Part shown: positions 16,084-21,930 of the stretch, piece by piece
Numbering within the stretch: position 1 is the first letter of the stretch
Layout of the letters: every line of letters starts with the position of its first letter
NCBI GenBank assembly: GCA_000719695.1
Contig: JOHN01000105.1
Coordinates: 1-21,930 of the forward strand
Direction: 5' to 3'
Origin: Streptomyces sp. NRRL F-6131
GTDB lineage: Bacteria; Actinomycetota; Actinomycetes; Streptomycetales; Streptomycetaceae
Length of the DNA stretch: 21,930 nucleotides
Program-made: the position numbers and the translations under genes
The notes under the pieces: model-generated
Databases searched by the model: none
Told to the model about the DNA's origin: nothing
Seen by the model: the letters and a program-made list of their open reading frames with translations, nothing else

Positions 16084-17327
16084 CCGAGCACTCCGTTCAC
16101 CGCGACCAACCCCGCGAACAGCAGGGCGCACCAACTGCCCACCGGCAGGCCCGCCACCCGCTCGGTCCGCCGGGCCCGGGCGGCGAGGCCGAGACCCCCC
16201 GCACCTCCGGCGGCGGCCATCGCGGCCGCCGCCACCACCAGCCACCGGCCGTCCCGGAGCTCGTCGGCTCCGGCGGCGATCAGCGCCGCCGTGACGAGGC
16301 CGGCCGCCACGGCCGGCCAGACCGACCGGCGGGGCCCTCCGACGGCCCGCACCAGGAGCGCCCCGGTCACCGCCCCGCCCAGGCAGGGCAGCGTGACGGC
16401 CAGCAGGTCCGTCCCCGACAGCACCCCGAACCCGCCGTCGTGCGAGGAGACCGCGAACCAGGTCGTACCGCCGGCGAGCACCGCGCCCAGCAGGCCGCCG
16501 AGCCAGCTCCGCCAGTCCACCGACGCCTCGTCGCGCCGACGGCGGCGGACCGCCAGGGCCACCGCGACCAGCCCGGTGCCGAGCAGGATCAGGGCGGTCT
16601 GCTGGAACTGGTAGACGGTCGGGCTCTCGTCGAACGGCAGCCGCCAGTACTCGGGCCGGTCGTCGGGCCGGTACCGGACCACCGTGTCCGACGCCCAGCC
16701 CGCCCAGCACAGCGCCACCACCAGGGCCGCCCCAGCGGCCGGGCGCCAGGCCCGGCCCCCGGTTCGGGCGACCGGGGTGAGCCCCGCCAGCAGCACCACC
16801 AGGGCGGCCTGGCCGAGCAGCAGGAAGACCCCCCGGCCCGGGTCGACCTTGTCGACGAGCCCGAGCAGCCCGTAGCCGAGGACCAGAGCGCCCAGCACGG
16901 CCAGCATCGCCGTCCCGGTGCGGCCCGGCCAGCTCGGGCGGCCCGGCGGTGGCGGCGGGTAGCCGGGTGGGTAGCCGGCCGGGGCGTGCCCGCCGAGCGG
17001 TGCGTCCGACTCCTGCACCGCGGCGGTCGGCTGGACCGCCAGCAGCCACTCGCCCGACCCGACCGCCGTGCCCGGCGGAACCAACTGCCGCACCACGGTG
17101 CCGGGTTCGTCGGCGGTCAGCTCCCAGAGGCTGCCGTCGGGCAGACGCAGCGAGCCGAGCGCGGCACCGGCCGGATAGGCGGTCGCGGCGGGGACGGCCC
17201 AGCCGACGACCTCGGCCGTCTGGGCGGGGAAGCCCCAGGCGAGCGGCCGGGTGTGGGCGGGCAGCCGGAGCGGGCTGAGCCGACGGTCGGCGGAGCGGGC
17301 CGCCCAGGCGGCGGCACCGTGCACCAC
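16080..17327 (-). CDS. C-terminal, multi-helix membrane part of the frameshifted second Hsp70-like protein
   Basis: This frame encodes the remainder of the Hsp70-like protein whose N-terminal part lies at 17117-18190. It opens with the adenosine-end segment 'VHGAAAWAARSADRR', also present in the intact paralogue. A lipoyl/biotinyl-like segment follows ('GTVVRQLVPPGTAVGSGEWL'), then a Pro/Gly/Tyr-rich linker (GYPPGYPPPPPGRP). About nine hydrophobic helices make up the rest, for example 'AMLAVLGALVLGYGLLGLV', 'FLLLGQAALVVLLAGL' and 'WCALLFAGLVAVNGVLG'. The first available start (GTG, 17327) has no ribosome-binding site, so this is probably not an independent gene. It is either the second half of a gene broken by frameshift or one that a sequencing error has split. 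The stop overlaps the small membrane gene start. The fusion of an Hsp70-type ATPase to a nine-helix domain is unusual. Confidence 0.65.
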   Translation of the reverse strand: MVHGAAAWAARSADRRLSPLRLPAHTRPLAWGFPAQTAEVVGWAVPAATAYPAGAALGSLRLPDGSLWELTADEPGTVVRQLVPPGTAVGSGEWLLAVQPTAAVQESDAPLGGHAPAGYPPGYPPPPPGRPSWPGRTGTAMLAVLGALVLGYGLLGLVDKVDPGRGVFLLLGQAALVVLLAGLTPVARTGGRAWRPAAGAALVVALCWAGWASDTVVRYRPDDRPEYWRLPFDESPTVYQFQQTALILLGTGLVAVALAVRRRRRDEASVDWRSWLGGLLGAVLAGGTTWFAVSSHDGGFGVLSGTDLLAVTLPCLGGAVTGALLVRAVGGPRRSVWPAVAAGLVTAALIAAGADELRDGRWLVVAAAAMAAAGGAGGLGLAARARRTERVAGLPVGSWCALLFAGLVAVNGVLG

Positions 17328-18190
17328 CGCCAGGTCCGGGTCCTCGACCAGCCGCAGCGGTCGGCCCAGCCGGTCGGCCAGCGGCCGAGCGGCGTCAGGT
17401 AGTCCTCGACCAGCGCGGACTCGGTGAGCTGGTGCTTGATCCGGCGGACGAAGTCGCCGAGCTCCAGCTGGGCGCGCAGTGCACCGGCGCCGCCCGCCCC
17501 GAGCAGCGGCTCCAGCCAGTCCCGGCCGCGTTCGCGGATCCGGCCGGCGAGCAGGGCGTCGATGTCCCGGCCGCCGCAGTCGTCCAGCGCCGCGTGGCCG
17601 AGCACGGTGTGCGAGGCGCCGTCCGGACCGATCCGCACCAGCGCCGTGTCGAACGTTCCGCCGCCGAAGTCGTACACCAGCACGGTCTCGCCGGGCGTGA
17701 ACGGCTCCCCCGCCACCGTCGCGTGCGCCGCCGCCACCGGCTCCGCCAGCAGCTCCACGCTCCGGAACCCCGCCGCCGCGCCCGCCGCCAGCATCGCCTC
17801 CCGCCGCGGATCGATCGGCCCGTACGAGGCGGGCACGGTGACCACCAGCCGGTCGATGCCACGGCCGATCATCACCTGCCCCTGCGAACGGAACTCCGCC
17901 AGGACGGCGGCCACCAGGGCGCTCACCGGGTAGGGCCGGTCACCCAGCGGGACGGGCGCCCGCTCCCCCAGGTCGCGCTTGAACTCTGCCCGGTAGCAGG
18001 ACGGTTCGGCCCGTTTGCGGTGCTCGGCGGCCGAACCGACGAGCAGCCGGTCACCGTCCGCGCAGACCGCCGAGGGCCAGGACAGCAGCCCGCTCGACGG
18101 CTCCTTCACCAGCCGCTCGCCCCGGTCCAGCACCACGGCGGCCGCCGAGGACGACGTTCCGAAGTCCACCACGAGCACCGGCTCGGCCAC
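17117..18190 (-). CDS. Second Hsp70-like ATPase, N-terminal part; frameshifted near 17385-17400
   Basis: Residues 1 to about 265 are a close paralogue of the intact Hsp70-like protein: phosphate-1 DFGTSSS, 'LLAEPVAAAHATVAG', phosphate-2 YDFGGGTFD and 'LGHAALDDCGGRDIDALL' all match. After 'VEDYLTPL' the frame changes. What follows in this frame (to 17117) is Arg/Pro-rich nonsense, while the true continuation lies in another frame (ORF 16080-17327). Aligned to the paralogue, 28 bp are missing at this point (27 + 1), so one more base would restore a reading frame. As in the paralogue, the adenosine Gly-Gly-Ser/Thr segment is absent. The GTG at 18190 has AGGGGG 6 nt upstream. It is the first gene of the Hsp70/dynamin operon. 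It may be a pseudogene, or the shift may be a sequencing error. Confidence 0.7.
   Translation of the reverse strand: MAEPVLVVDFGTSSSAAAVVLDRGERLVKEPSSGLLSWPSAVCADGDRLLVGSAAEHRKRAEPSCYRAEFKRDLGERAPVPLGDRPYPVSALVAAVLAEFRSQGQVMIGRGIDRLVVTVPASYGPIDPRREAMLAAGAAAGFRSVELLAEPVAAAHATVAGEPFTPGETVLVYDFGGGTFDTALVRIGPDGASHTVLGHAALDDCGGRDIDALLAGRIRERGRDWLEPLLGAGGAGALRAQLELGDFVRRIKHQLTESALVEDYLTPLGRWPTGWADRCGWSRTRTWRWCTVPPPGRPAPPTVGSARSGCPPTPGRSPGASPPRRPRSSAGPSPPRPPIRPVPRSARCVCPTAASGS
17284..17382. repeat. 99-bp tract identical to 14748-14846, abutting the frameshift
   Basis: This is the partner copy in the frameshifted Hsp70-like gene. Identity stops at 17382, right where the 28-bp length difference between the paralogues begins. 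A second exact tract of 81 bp is shared at 15182-15262 and 17699-17779. Confidence 0.9.
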
Positions 18191-18249
18191 GCTCCACCCC
18201 CTGGACGGACCCGGTCGGCGGTGAGGGTACCGACCCCGGGTTCGCGGCG

Positions 18250-18255
18250 AGGATA
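18250..18255 (-). promoter_or_regulatory. Possible -10 element for the Hsp70/dynamin operon
   Basis: TATCCT on the minus strand fits a TANNNT -10 hexamer and would put transcription start about 50 bp before the GTG at 18190. No convincing -35 sequence is seen at the right spacing, so this is tentative. No HAIR or CIRCE heat-shock operator was found in 18191-18455. Confidence 0.22.
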
Positions 18256-18323
18256 GCAGCGGCGGATCTTCCCGTTCGGCCGCTTCGAGGCAGCTCCGGG
18301 AGACCGATGCGATGTCGTGATGG

Positions 18324-18376
18324 ACGGTCCACAGAGGGATGTTGATGCACCGTCAGAAAAATTGACGGCGGACCGT
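18324..18376. promoter_or_regulatory. Nested inverted repeats around an A-rich loop upstream of the Hsp70-like operon
   Basis: An inner perfect dyad CCGTCA-N7-TGACGG (18350-18368) has the A-rich loop GAAAAAT, one of the most AT-rich spots in the window. An outer dyad, ACGGTCC (18324-18330) and GGACCGT (18370-18376), encloses it. It lies 130-190 bp upstream of the Hsp70-like start and beyond the PKS-operon terminator hairpin. That fits an operator or promoter element for the Hsp70/dynamin operon; the binding protein is unknown. Confidence 0.35.
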
Positions 18377-18388
18377 GAGGGGATCGGC

Positions 18389-18420
18389 GGGTGCACTCGG
18401 ACCGTCGTTCGAGTGCACCC
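18389..18420 (-). terminator. Terminator hairpin after the polyketide operon
   Basis: GGGTGCACTCG (18389-18399) pairs perfectly over 11 bp with CGAGTGCACCC (18410-18420) across a 10-nt loop. It lies 35 bp downstream of the stop of the last SnoaL-like gene on the minus strand. No T-tract follows directly, but a five-T run occurs about 28 nt further on. It separates the PKS-linked genes from the Hsp70/dynamin operon. Confidence 0.65.
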
Positions 18421-18455
18421 CGGGGTGGTGCCGGCGGGGGCGGTGGCCGTCCGGT

Positions 18456-18866
18456 TCAGCCGCGGTGGTGGCGGTGGCGCGGGTAGCGGGGCACGGAACG
18501 GCGGTGGGCGATCCGCCAGCCGTCCGGGGTGCGGGTGAACACGTCGAAATAGTCGCCGTTGTGGACGCTGCCGTCCGGCAGGATCGCCAGGTAGCGGCTG
18601 CGGCCGCGGACGGTGCCGTCCGGGTCGACGGTGAGCACCGAGTCCAGGGTCTGGTGGTCCGGGTGGTCCGGGCCCAGATCGCGGGCGAACACCCGGATCT
18701 TCTCCAGACCCGTGAACACCGCTCCGGTGCGGGTGAGTTCGATCACCCCGTCCTCGGCGAACACCTCGGCCAGCGCCGCTGCGTCGGCGTTGTCGAAGGC
18801 GTGCGAGAAACGGGCGAGCAGCTGGCGCAGCTCCTCGGCGTCGGCCGGGGTCGGGCCGGTCGTCAT
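18456..18866 (-). CDS. SnoaL/NTF2-like protein
   Basis: A 136-residue protein with the cone-shaped NTF2-like fold pattern: an N-terminal helix ('AEELRQLLARFSHAFDNADA'), 'LAEVFAEDGVIELTRTG', a middle 'HQTLDSVLTVDPDGTVRGRSRYLAIL' and a closing 'NGDYFDVFTRTPDGWRIAHRRS'. Members act as cyclases, epoxide hydrolases, dehydratases or isomerases, or only bind ligands, and the sequence alone does not decide which. The ATG at 18866 has AGGAG 8 nt upstream. It is the last gene after the PKS end and is followed by a terminator hairpin. A strong hairpin also lies before it, so its expression may be partly uncoupled from the upstream genes. A role in tailoring the polyketide is inferred from position. Confidence 0.85.
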   Translation of the reverse strand: MTTGPTPADAEELRQLLARFSHAFDNADAAALAEVFAEDGVIELTRTGAVFTGLEKIRVFARDLGPDHPDHQTLDSVLTVDPDGTVRGRSRYLAILPDGSVHNGDYFDVFTRTPDGWRIAHRRSVPRYPRHRHHRG

Positions 18867-18966
18867 GGGTGGGGCTCCTGAGGGTTGTCGTGGTCGGTCG
18901 TGGTGCGCGGCGTGCGGCGTGCGGCGTGCGCGGTGGGGATGGCGGTGGGCGAGGGCGGAGGGTGGG

Positions 18967-19003
18967 CCCGGGCCCGGCCGACGGGGAAGGGGCCGGGCCC
19001 GGG
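18967..19003 (-). terminator. 13-bp perfect GC hairpin between the two SnoaL-like genes
   Basis: CCCGGGCCCGGCC (18967-18979) pairs with GGCCGGGCCCGGG (18991-19003) across an 11-nt loop, 18 bp downstream of the ester-cyclase-like stop codon. There is no T-tract. It is strong enough to terminate or attenuate transcription within this 155-bp spacer, or to shield the 3' end of the upstream message. The rest of the spacer is a degenerate GCGGCGTGC-type repeat. Confidence 0.6.
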
Positions 19004-19021
19004 AGGGCGGGTCGGAGGCGG

Positions 19022-19441
19022 TCAGACGACGGCCGGGGCCAGCTGCTGGACGATGCCCAGGCGGTCCGGCAGCACGTTGTAGCGGACCACCTGGCCGTCC
19101 CGCACGGTCAGCCAGCTGATGCTGTGGCCGACGAAGGGCCGCCCGGTGGCCGGCACGCCGAACACCGGTCCGACGTGCACGCCCTCGATCCGCCAGAAGG
19201 CGATCACCCGGTCGCCCTCGGCCACCAGGTCCTCCACGGTGGCCTTGACGTCACGGACGTTCTGCCAGAGCACCCGCAGGTGCTCCCGGAAGTCCTCGCG
19301 GGTGCCGTTGCCGCCCGGCCCGACCCGGGTCTCGTCGGCGGCGTCCTCGGCGACCAGCTCCTCCAGCAGCTCGATCCGCTGCTGGGTGACCAGCTCGTGG
19401 TAGTAGCGCTCGACCAGGGCCTTGTTCGCCTCGATGCTCAT
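19022..19441 (-). CDS. SnoaL-like polyketide cyclase / ester-cyclase family protein
   Basis: A 139-residue NTF2-like protein. It opens MSIEANKALVERYYHELV, followed by a helical segment that includes 'ELLEELVAEDAADE', then 'GTREDFREHLRVLWQNVRDV' and 'EGDRVIAFWRIEGVHVG'. It ends with 'GRPFVGHSISWLTVRDGQVV', the usual SnoaL-like polyketide cyclase/ester cyclase layout, where 'w...D' near the end is typical. Such proteins catalyse ring closure on polyketide intermediates in aromatic pathways, but many members have unknown roles. The ATG at 19441 has GAGGAG about 11 nt upstream; the longer open frame above it runs through a tandem repeat and is not coding. The gene lies between an SDR gene and a second SnoaL-like gene. 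Involvement in post-PKS cyclisation or epoxide opening is inference. Confidence 0.86.
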   Translation of the reverse strand: MSIEANKALVERYYHELVTQQRIELLEELVAEDAADETRVGPGGNGTREDFREHLRVLWQNVRDVKATVEDLVAEGDRVIAFWRIEGVHVGPVFGVPATGRPFVGHSISWLTVRDGQVVRYNVLPDRLGIVQQLAPAVV

Positions 19442-19480
19442 GGGTTCTGCTCTCCTCGGTAGGTGGGGCAAAGGGATGCG

Positions 19481-19549
19481 GTTCGGTGTGCGGTGGTGCG
19501 GTGGTTCGGTGTGCGGTGGTGCGGTGGTTCGGTGTGCGGTGGTGCGGTG
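19481..19549. repeat. Three exact tandem copies of a 23-bp unit
   Basis: The unit begins GTTCGGTGTGCGGTGGTGCG and is repeated head to tail at 19481-19503, 19504-19526 and 19527-19549, followed by a partial copy. It fills most of the 125-bp spacer between the SDR stop and the ester-cyclase-like start. It has no unique spacers and is not a CRISPR. It may be slippage-prone or may form a structured leader. Confidence 0.93.
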
Positions 19550-19566
19550 TGCGGTGGTGGGGCGGT

Positions 19567-20337
19567 TCAGCGGCCCGGGGCCGCCGCGGGCGGGAGCAGG
19601 ATGCCCCCGTTCGCGCTCAGCCCCCCGTCGACGGGCACGGTGACGCCCGTGACGTAGGAGGCCGCCGGGGAGGTCAGGAACCAGACCACCTCGGCCTGTT
19701 CGCGCGCCTCCGCCCAGCGCTGGGCCGGGATCCGGCGGGTGATGAACGCCGAGAACTCCGGGTCGGCGACCTGCCCCGCCGTCAGGCCGGTCACCGTGCC
19801 GCCGGGCGCGATCGCGTTGATCCGGATGCCCTGCGCGGCGTAGTCGATGGCCGTGGCGCGGACCAGGTTGATCACCGCCGCCTTGGTCGCGTTGTACGCC
19901 CACGTCCCCGGGTCGCCGCGCAGGCCGGAGACGGAGGAGGTCGCGACGATCGCCCCGCCGCCGACCGCCCGCAGCGCCGGCACGGCGGCCCGGATGCCGA
20001 GCACCACGCTGCGCACGTTCACCGCGAACAGACGGTCGAAGCGGTCCACCGCGCCCGGCGCCTCCAGCGGCCCGCCGCCGCCCGTCCCGGCGTTCAGCAC
20101 CGCCGCGTCCAGCCGCCCCCAGCGCTCGTGGGCGAGGGCGACGGCGCCGAGGTTGGTCTCCTCCGAGGAGACGTCGCCGACCAGCGTCGCGACGCCGTCG
20201 AGCTCGGCGAGCGCCTCCAGACCGGCCTTGTCGACGTCCACGGCGACCACGCGGTGGCCGCGCTCGGCGAACAGCCGGGCCGTCGCCTCACCGATGCCCG
20301 ACGCCGCGCCGGTGACCAGTACTACGGGGTGGGTCAT
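19567..20337 (-). CDS. Short-chain dehydrogenase/reductase
   Basis: A 256-residue classical SDR. The cofactor motif TGAASGIG is at 9-16, with Asp34 at the end of the second strand, which suggests NAD(H) preference. Then come N82-A-G84, structural Asn107, the catalytic Ser at 134/135, and Tyr148 and Lys152 in YNATK. 'RINAIAPGGTVT' and the C-terminal 'ASYVTGVTVPVDGG' are standard. It would oxidise an alcohol or reduce a ketone in the cytoplasm. The ATG at 20337 is preceded by purine-rich GGAAGGAAGCAGGA. The gene starts 55 bp after the PKS stop and is probably co-transcribed with it, which makes post-PKS redox tailoring likely, though the substrate is unknown. Confidence 0.94.
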   Translation of the reverse strand: MTHPVVLVTGAASGIGEATARLFAERGHRVVAVDVDKAGLEALAELDGVATLVGDVSSEETNLGAVALAHERWGRLDAAVLNAGTGGGGPLEAPGAVDRFDRLFAVNVRSVVLGIRAAVPALRAVGGGAIVATSSVSGLRGDPGTWAYNATKAAVINLVRATAIDYAAQGIRINAIAPGGTVTGLTAGQVADPEFSAFITRRIPAQRWAEAREQAEVVWFLTSPAASYVTGVTVPVDGGLSANGGILLPPAAAPGR

Positions 20338-20392
20338 TCCTGCTTCCTTCCTGAGGGGATGCGTGATGGGGTGTTCCGTCGTGCTCCGGCGC

Positions 20393-21930
20393 TCAGAGCG
20401 CGCGCCGCTCGATGCGTCCGAGCCACTGCCGAACGGCGTCCGCGGTGGTCGGGGTGTGGTGTTCCAGCACGGTGAAGTGGTCGCCGGGGATGTCCTGGAC
20501 CTCGTGCGGCACGGGCCAGTACGCCCGCCAGTCCGCGCGCTCCGTCGCGTCGACGACCATGCCGCGCAGCGGGGTGTCGGCCCGCAGTGCCAGGATCGGT
20601 GCGGCGAGCGGCGCGGGCTCCCAGCCGGCGAAGACGTTGTTGTAGCCGCCCATGGCGGTGAGGCTCGCGTCGCTCCAGACCATGTCGTACTGCTCGATCC
20701 GGTCGATCATGCCGCCGAGCATCGCGTGCAGCCACCACTCCCCCATGCCCTCGCGCGCCGCACTGTCGATCGGGTAGGCGTCGACCAGGGCCAGCCCCGC
20801 CACCGACCTGCCGCGCGCCTCCAGCCGCTCGGCGACGGCGTGCGCGACGCAGCCGCCCATCGAGCGGCCGACGATCACGAACGGCCTTTCGTCGCCGAGG
20901 AGTTCGAGCACCGCCTCGGTGTGCATGGTGAGGTAGGTGTCCAGGGTGTCGGGCAGCCGGTCGGACGGGTCCCAGCCGGGGGACGGGACGACGAAGACAT
21001 CGCGCTCGCCCTCGAAGGCGTGACCGAGCCGGGCGTACTCGTGCGGGCCGGAGATGGCGCTGAGCGCCGGGAAGGCGACCACCGCCAACTCGCCCTCGCC
21101 GGTCGCGAGTCGGATCGGCTTGAGGGCGCGCTCGGCCCGCTCCGCCGCGCCGAACCGGTCCCGGAGGTGGGAGGCGACACCGATCAGCGCCGAGGCCTCG
21201 GGGAAGCCGCCCCGGGCCGCGAGACGGCGGTAGAGCGTCGAGAGCGGGTGCCGGGGGTCGTCCACCGCACCGGCGCCGGCGCTCGCTGCGGCGATCTCGG
21301 CGGGAAGGGCGGCTCCCGCCCCCTCGGCGGCTATCAACTCGGCCAGGTGAGTGGCGAGTTCGGTCGGGTCCGGGTGGTCGAAGGTCACCGTCGGGGGCAG
21401 CCGGAGGCCGGTGGCGGCGGTGATCCGGTTGCGCAGTTCGACGGCGCTCAGCGAGTCCAGGCCCAGGTCGTTGAACGGCTTGCCGGCCGGCACCGCGTCC
21501 GGCTCGCTGCCGAGCACCGCGGCCACCTCGGTACGGACCAGCTCCAGGACGGCCGCCGCCCGCTCCTCGGCCGGCAGCGCGGCGAGCCGGGGCAGCAGGG
21601 TCGGTGCGGCGCCGGTGCCGGTCGCCGCCCTGGCCGCGCGCCGGGCCGGCGGGACCAGCGCGCGCAGCAGCGGCGGCACGTCGCCCTGGGCCCGGACGGC
21701 GGCGAGGTCGAACGGGGCGGCGACCAGGAAGCCGGCGTCCACCCGGGCGGCGGCGTCGAACAGCCCGGTCCCGCGCTCGGTGGAGATCGCCCGCAGGCCC
21801 GCCCTCGCGGCGCGCCGGAGGTCGGCCTCGGTGAGGTGTTCGGTGATGCCGCTGGCCTCGGCCCACTGGCCCCAGGCCAGGGACTGGGCGGGCAGGCCGA
21901 TCGACCGGCGGTGGGCGGCCAGGGCGTCCA
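20393..21930 (-). CDS. Modular type I polyketide synthase, C-terminal end (KR end, ACP, thioesterase), partial
   Basis: The frame is open from the right edge to a TGA at 20393-20395, giving about 511 residues. It begins DALAAHRRSIGLPAQSLAWG, then 'QWAEASGITEHL', the end of a modular PKS ketoreductase domain. The ACP follows at about 21610-21330, with 'DLGLDSLSAVELRNRI'; the phosphopantetheine serine codon is 21454-21452. The C-terminal thioesterase (about 21230-20396) has active-site pentapeptide GRSMG (serine codon 20863-20861), 'LVDAYPID' and the catalytic-His segment 'IPGDHFTVLEHH'. The chain on the last ACP would therefore be released by hydrolysis or macrocyclisation. The usual His before the nucleophile (GHSxG) is Arg here. 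The upstream modules and the KR active site lie outside the window, so stereochemistry and product cannot be judged. Confidence 0.96.
   Translation of the reverse strand, partial: DALAAHRRSIGLPAQSLAWGQWAEASGITEHLTEADLRRAARAGLRAISTERGTGLFDAAARVDAGFLVAAPFDLAAVRAQGDVPPLLRALVPPARRAARAATGTGAAPTLLPRLAALPAEERAAAVLELVRTEVAAVLGSEPDAVPAGKPFNDLGLDSLSAVELRNRITAATGLRLPPTVTFDHPDPTELATHLAELIAAEGAGAALPAEIAAASAGAGAVDDPRHPLSTLYRRLAARGGFPEASALIGVASHLRDRFGAAERAERALKPIRLATGEGELAVVAFPALSAISGPHEYARLGHAFEGERDVFVVPSPGWDPSDRLPDTLDTYLTMHTEAVLELLGDERPFVIVGRSMGGCVAHAVAERLEARGRSVAGLALVDAYPIDSAAREGMGEWWLHAMLGGMIDRIEQYDMVWSDASLTAMGGYNNVFAGWEPAPLAAPILALRADTPLRGMVVDATERADWRAYWPVPHEVQDIPGDHFTVLEHHTPTTADAVRQWLGRIERRAL

Noticed and set aside
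15778..17049. 423-codon minus-strand open frame ending with the small membrane protein
   Set aside because: Only the last 101 codons look like protein. The rest is Arg/Gly/Pro-rich and overlaps the membrane part of the Hsp70-like gene in another frame.
18191..18455. Heat-shock operator (HAIR or CIRCE) controlling the Hsp70-like genes
   Set aside because: Neither CTTGAGT-N7-ACTCAAG nor TTAGCACTC-N9-GAGTGCTAA is present. The GTGCACTCG/CGAGTGCAC stem at 18389-18420 looks superficially similar but fits a terminator after the polyketide genes better.
19481..19549. Possible CRISPR array
   Set aside because: The repeat copies are directly adjacent with no unique spacers, and no cas genes are nearby.

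Overview
The window is very GC-rich, uses GTG starts freely, and packs genes into tightly overlapping minus-strand operons. It carries a modular type I polyketide synthase and actinobacterial family types, so it most likely comes from a Streptomyces- or Kitasatospora-like actinomycete. No tRNA, rRNA, CRISPR array, transposase or phage gene was seen. Nearly everything is on the minus strand; the exceptions are a gene fragment at the left edge and a LysR regulator.

Layout, left to right. (1) 1-283: the 3' end of a plus-strand NAD-dependent epimerase-like gene, followed by a strong hairpin (310-339) that probably serves both convergent genes. (2) 434-3361: an MFS exporter and a GNAT acetyltransferase, translationally coupled on the minus strand. 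They diverge from a LysR regulator across a 136-bp spacer holding three copies of ACAACCGG. (3) 3393-9737: a peptide-type ABC importer (lipoprotein SBP, two permeases, one protein with two fused ATPases) whose last gene is a metallophosphoesterase. The leader region carries three 7-mer direct repeats at an exact 11-bp period. (4) 9950-18190: an unusual gene set: two Hsp70-like ATPases fused to membrane segments, a three-helix membrane protein, a small acidic protein and two dynamin-like GTPases. (5) 18456-21930: the 3' end of a modular PKS (KR end, ACP, thioesterase), then a short-chain dehydrogenase and two SnoaL/NTF2-like proteins. This is the tail of a polyketide biosynthetic cluster.

Block 4 is the most interesting part. 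Both Hsp70-like proteins keep the two phosphate-binding motifs but appear to lack the segment that normally carries the adenosine-binding Gly-Gly-Ser/Thr motif. Neither has a substrate-binding domain. Instead each has a lipoyl/biotinyl-like barrel-shaped segment without an obvious acceptor lysine, then two membrane helices in one copy and about nine in the other. The second copy is also frameshifted exactly at the missing segment, next to a 99-bp tract identical to the first copy. Gene order suggests that these anchored ATPases work with the two dynamin-like GTPases at the membrane. This resembles the mycobacterial IniA/IniC dynamin pair in concept, but the role here is inference.

Limits: all calls come from reading the sequence and translations by eye. 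No database search, structure prediction or promoter model was run.
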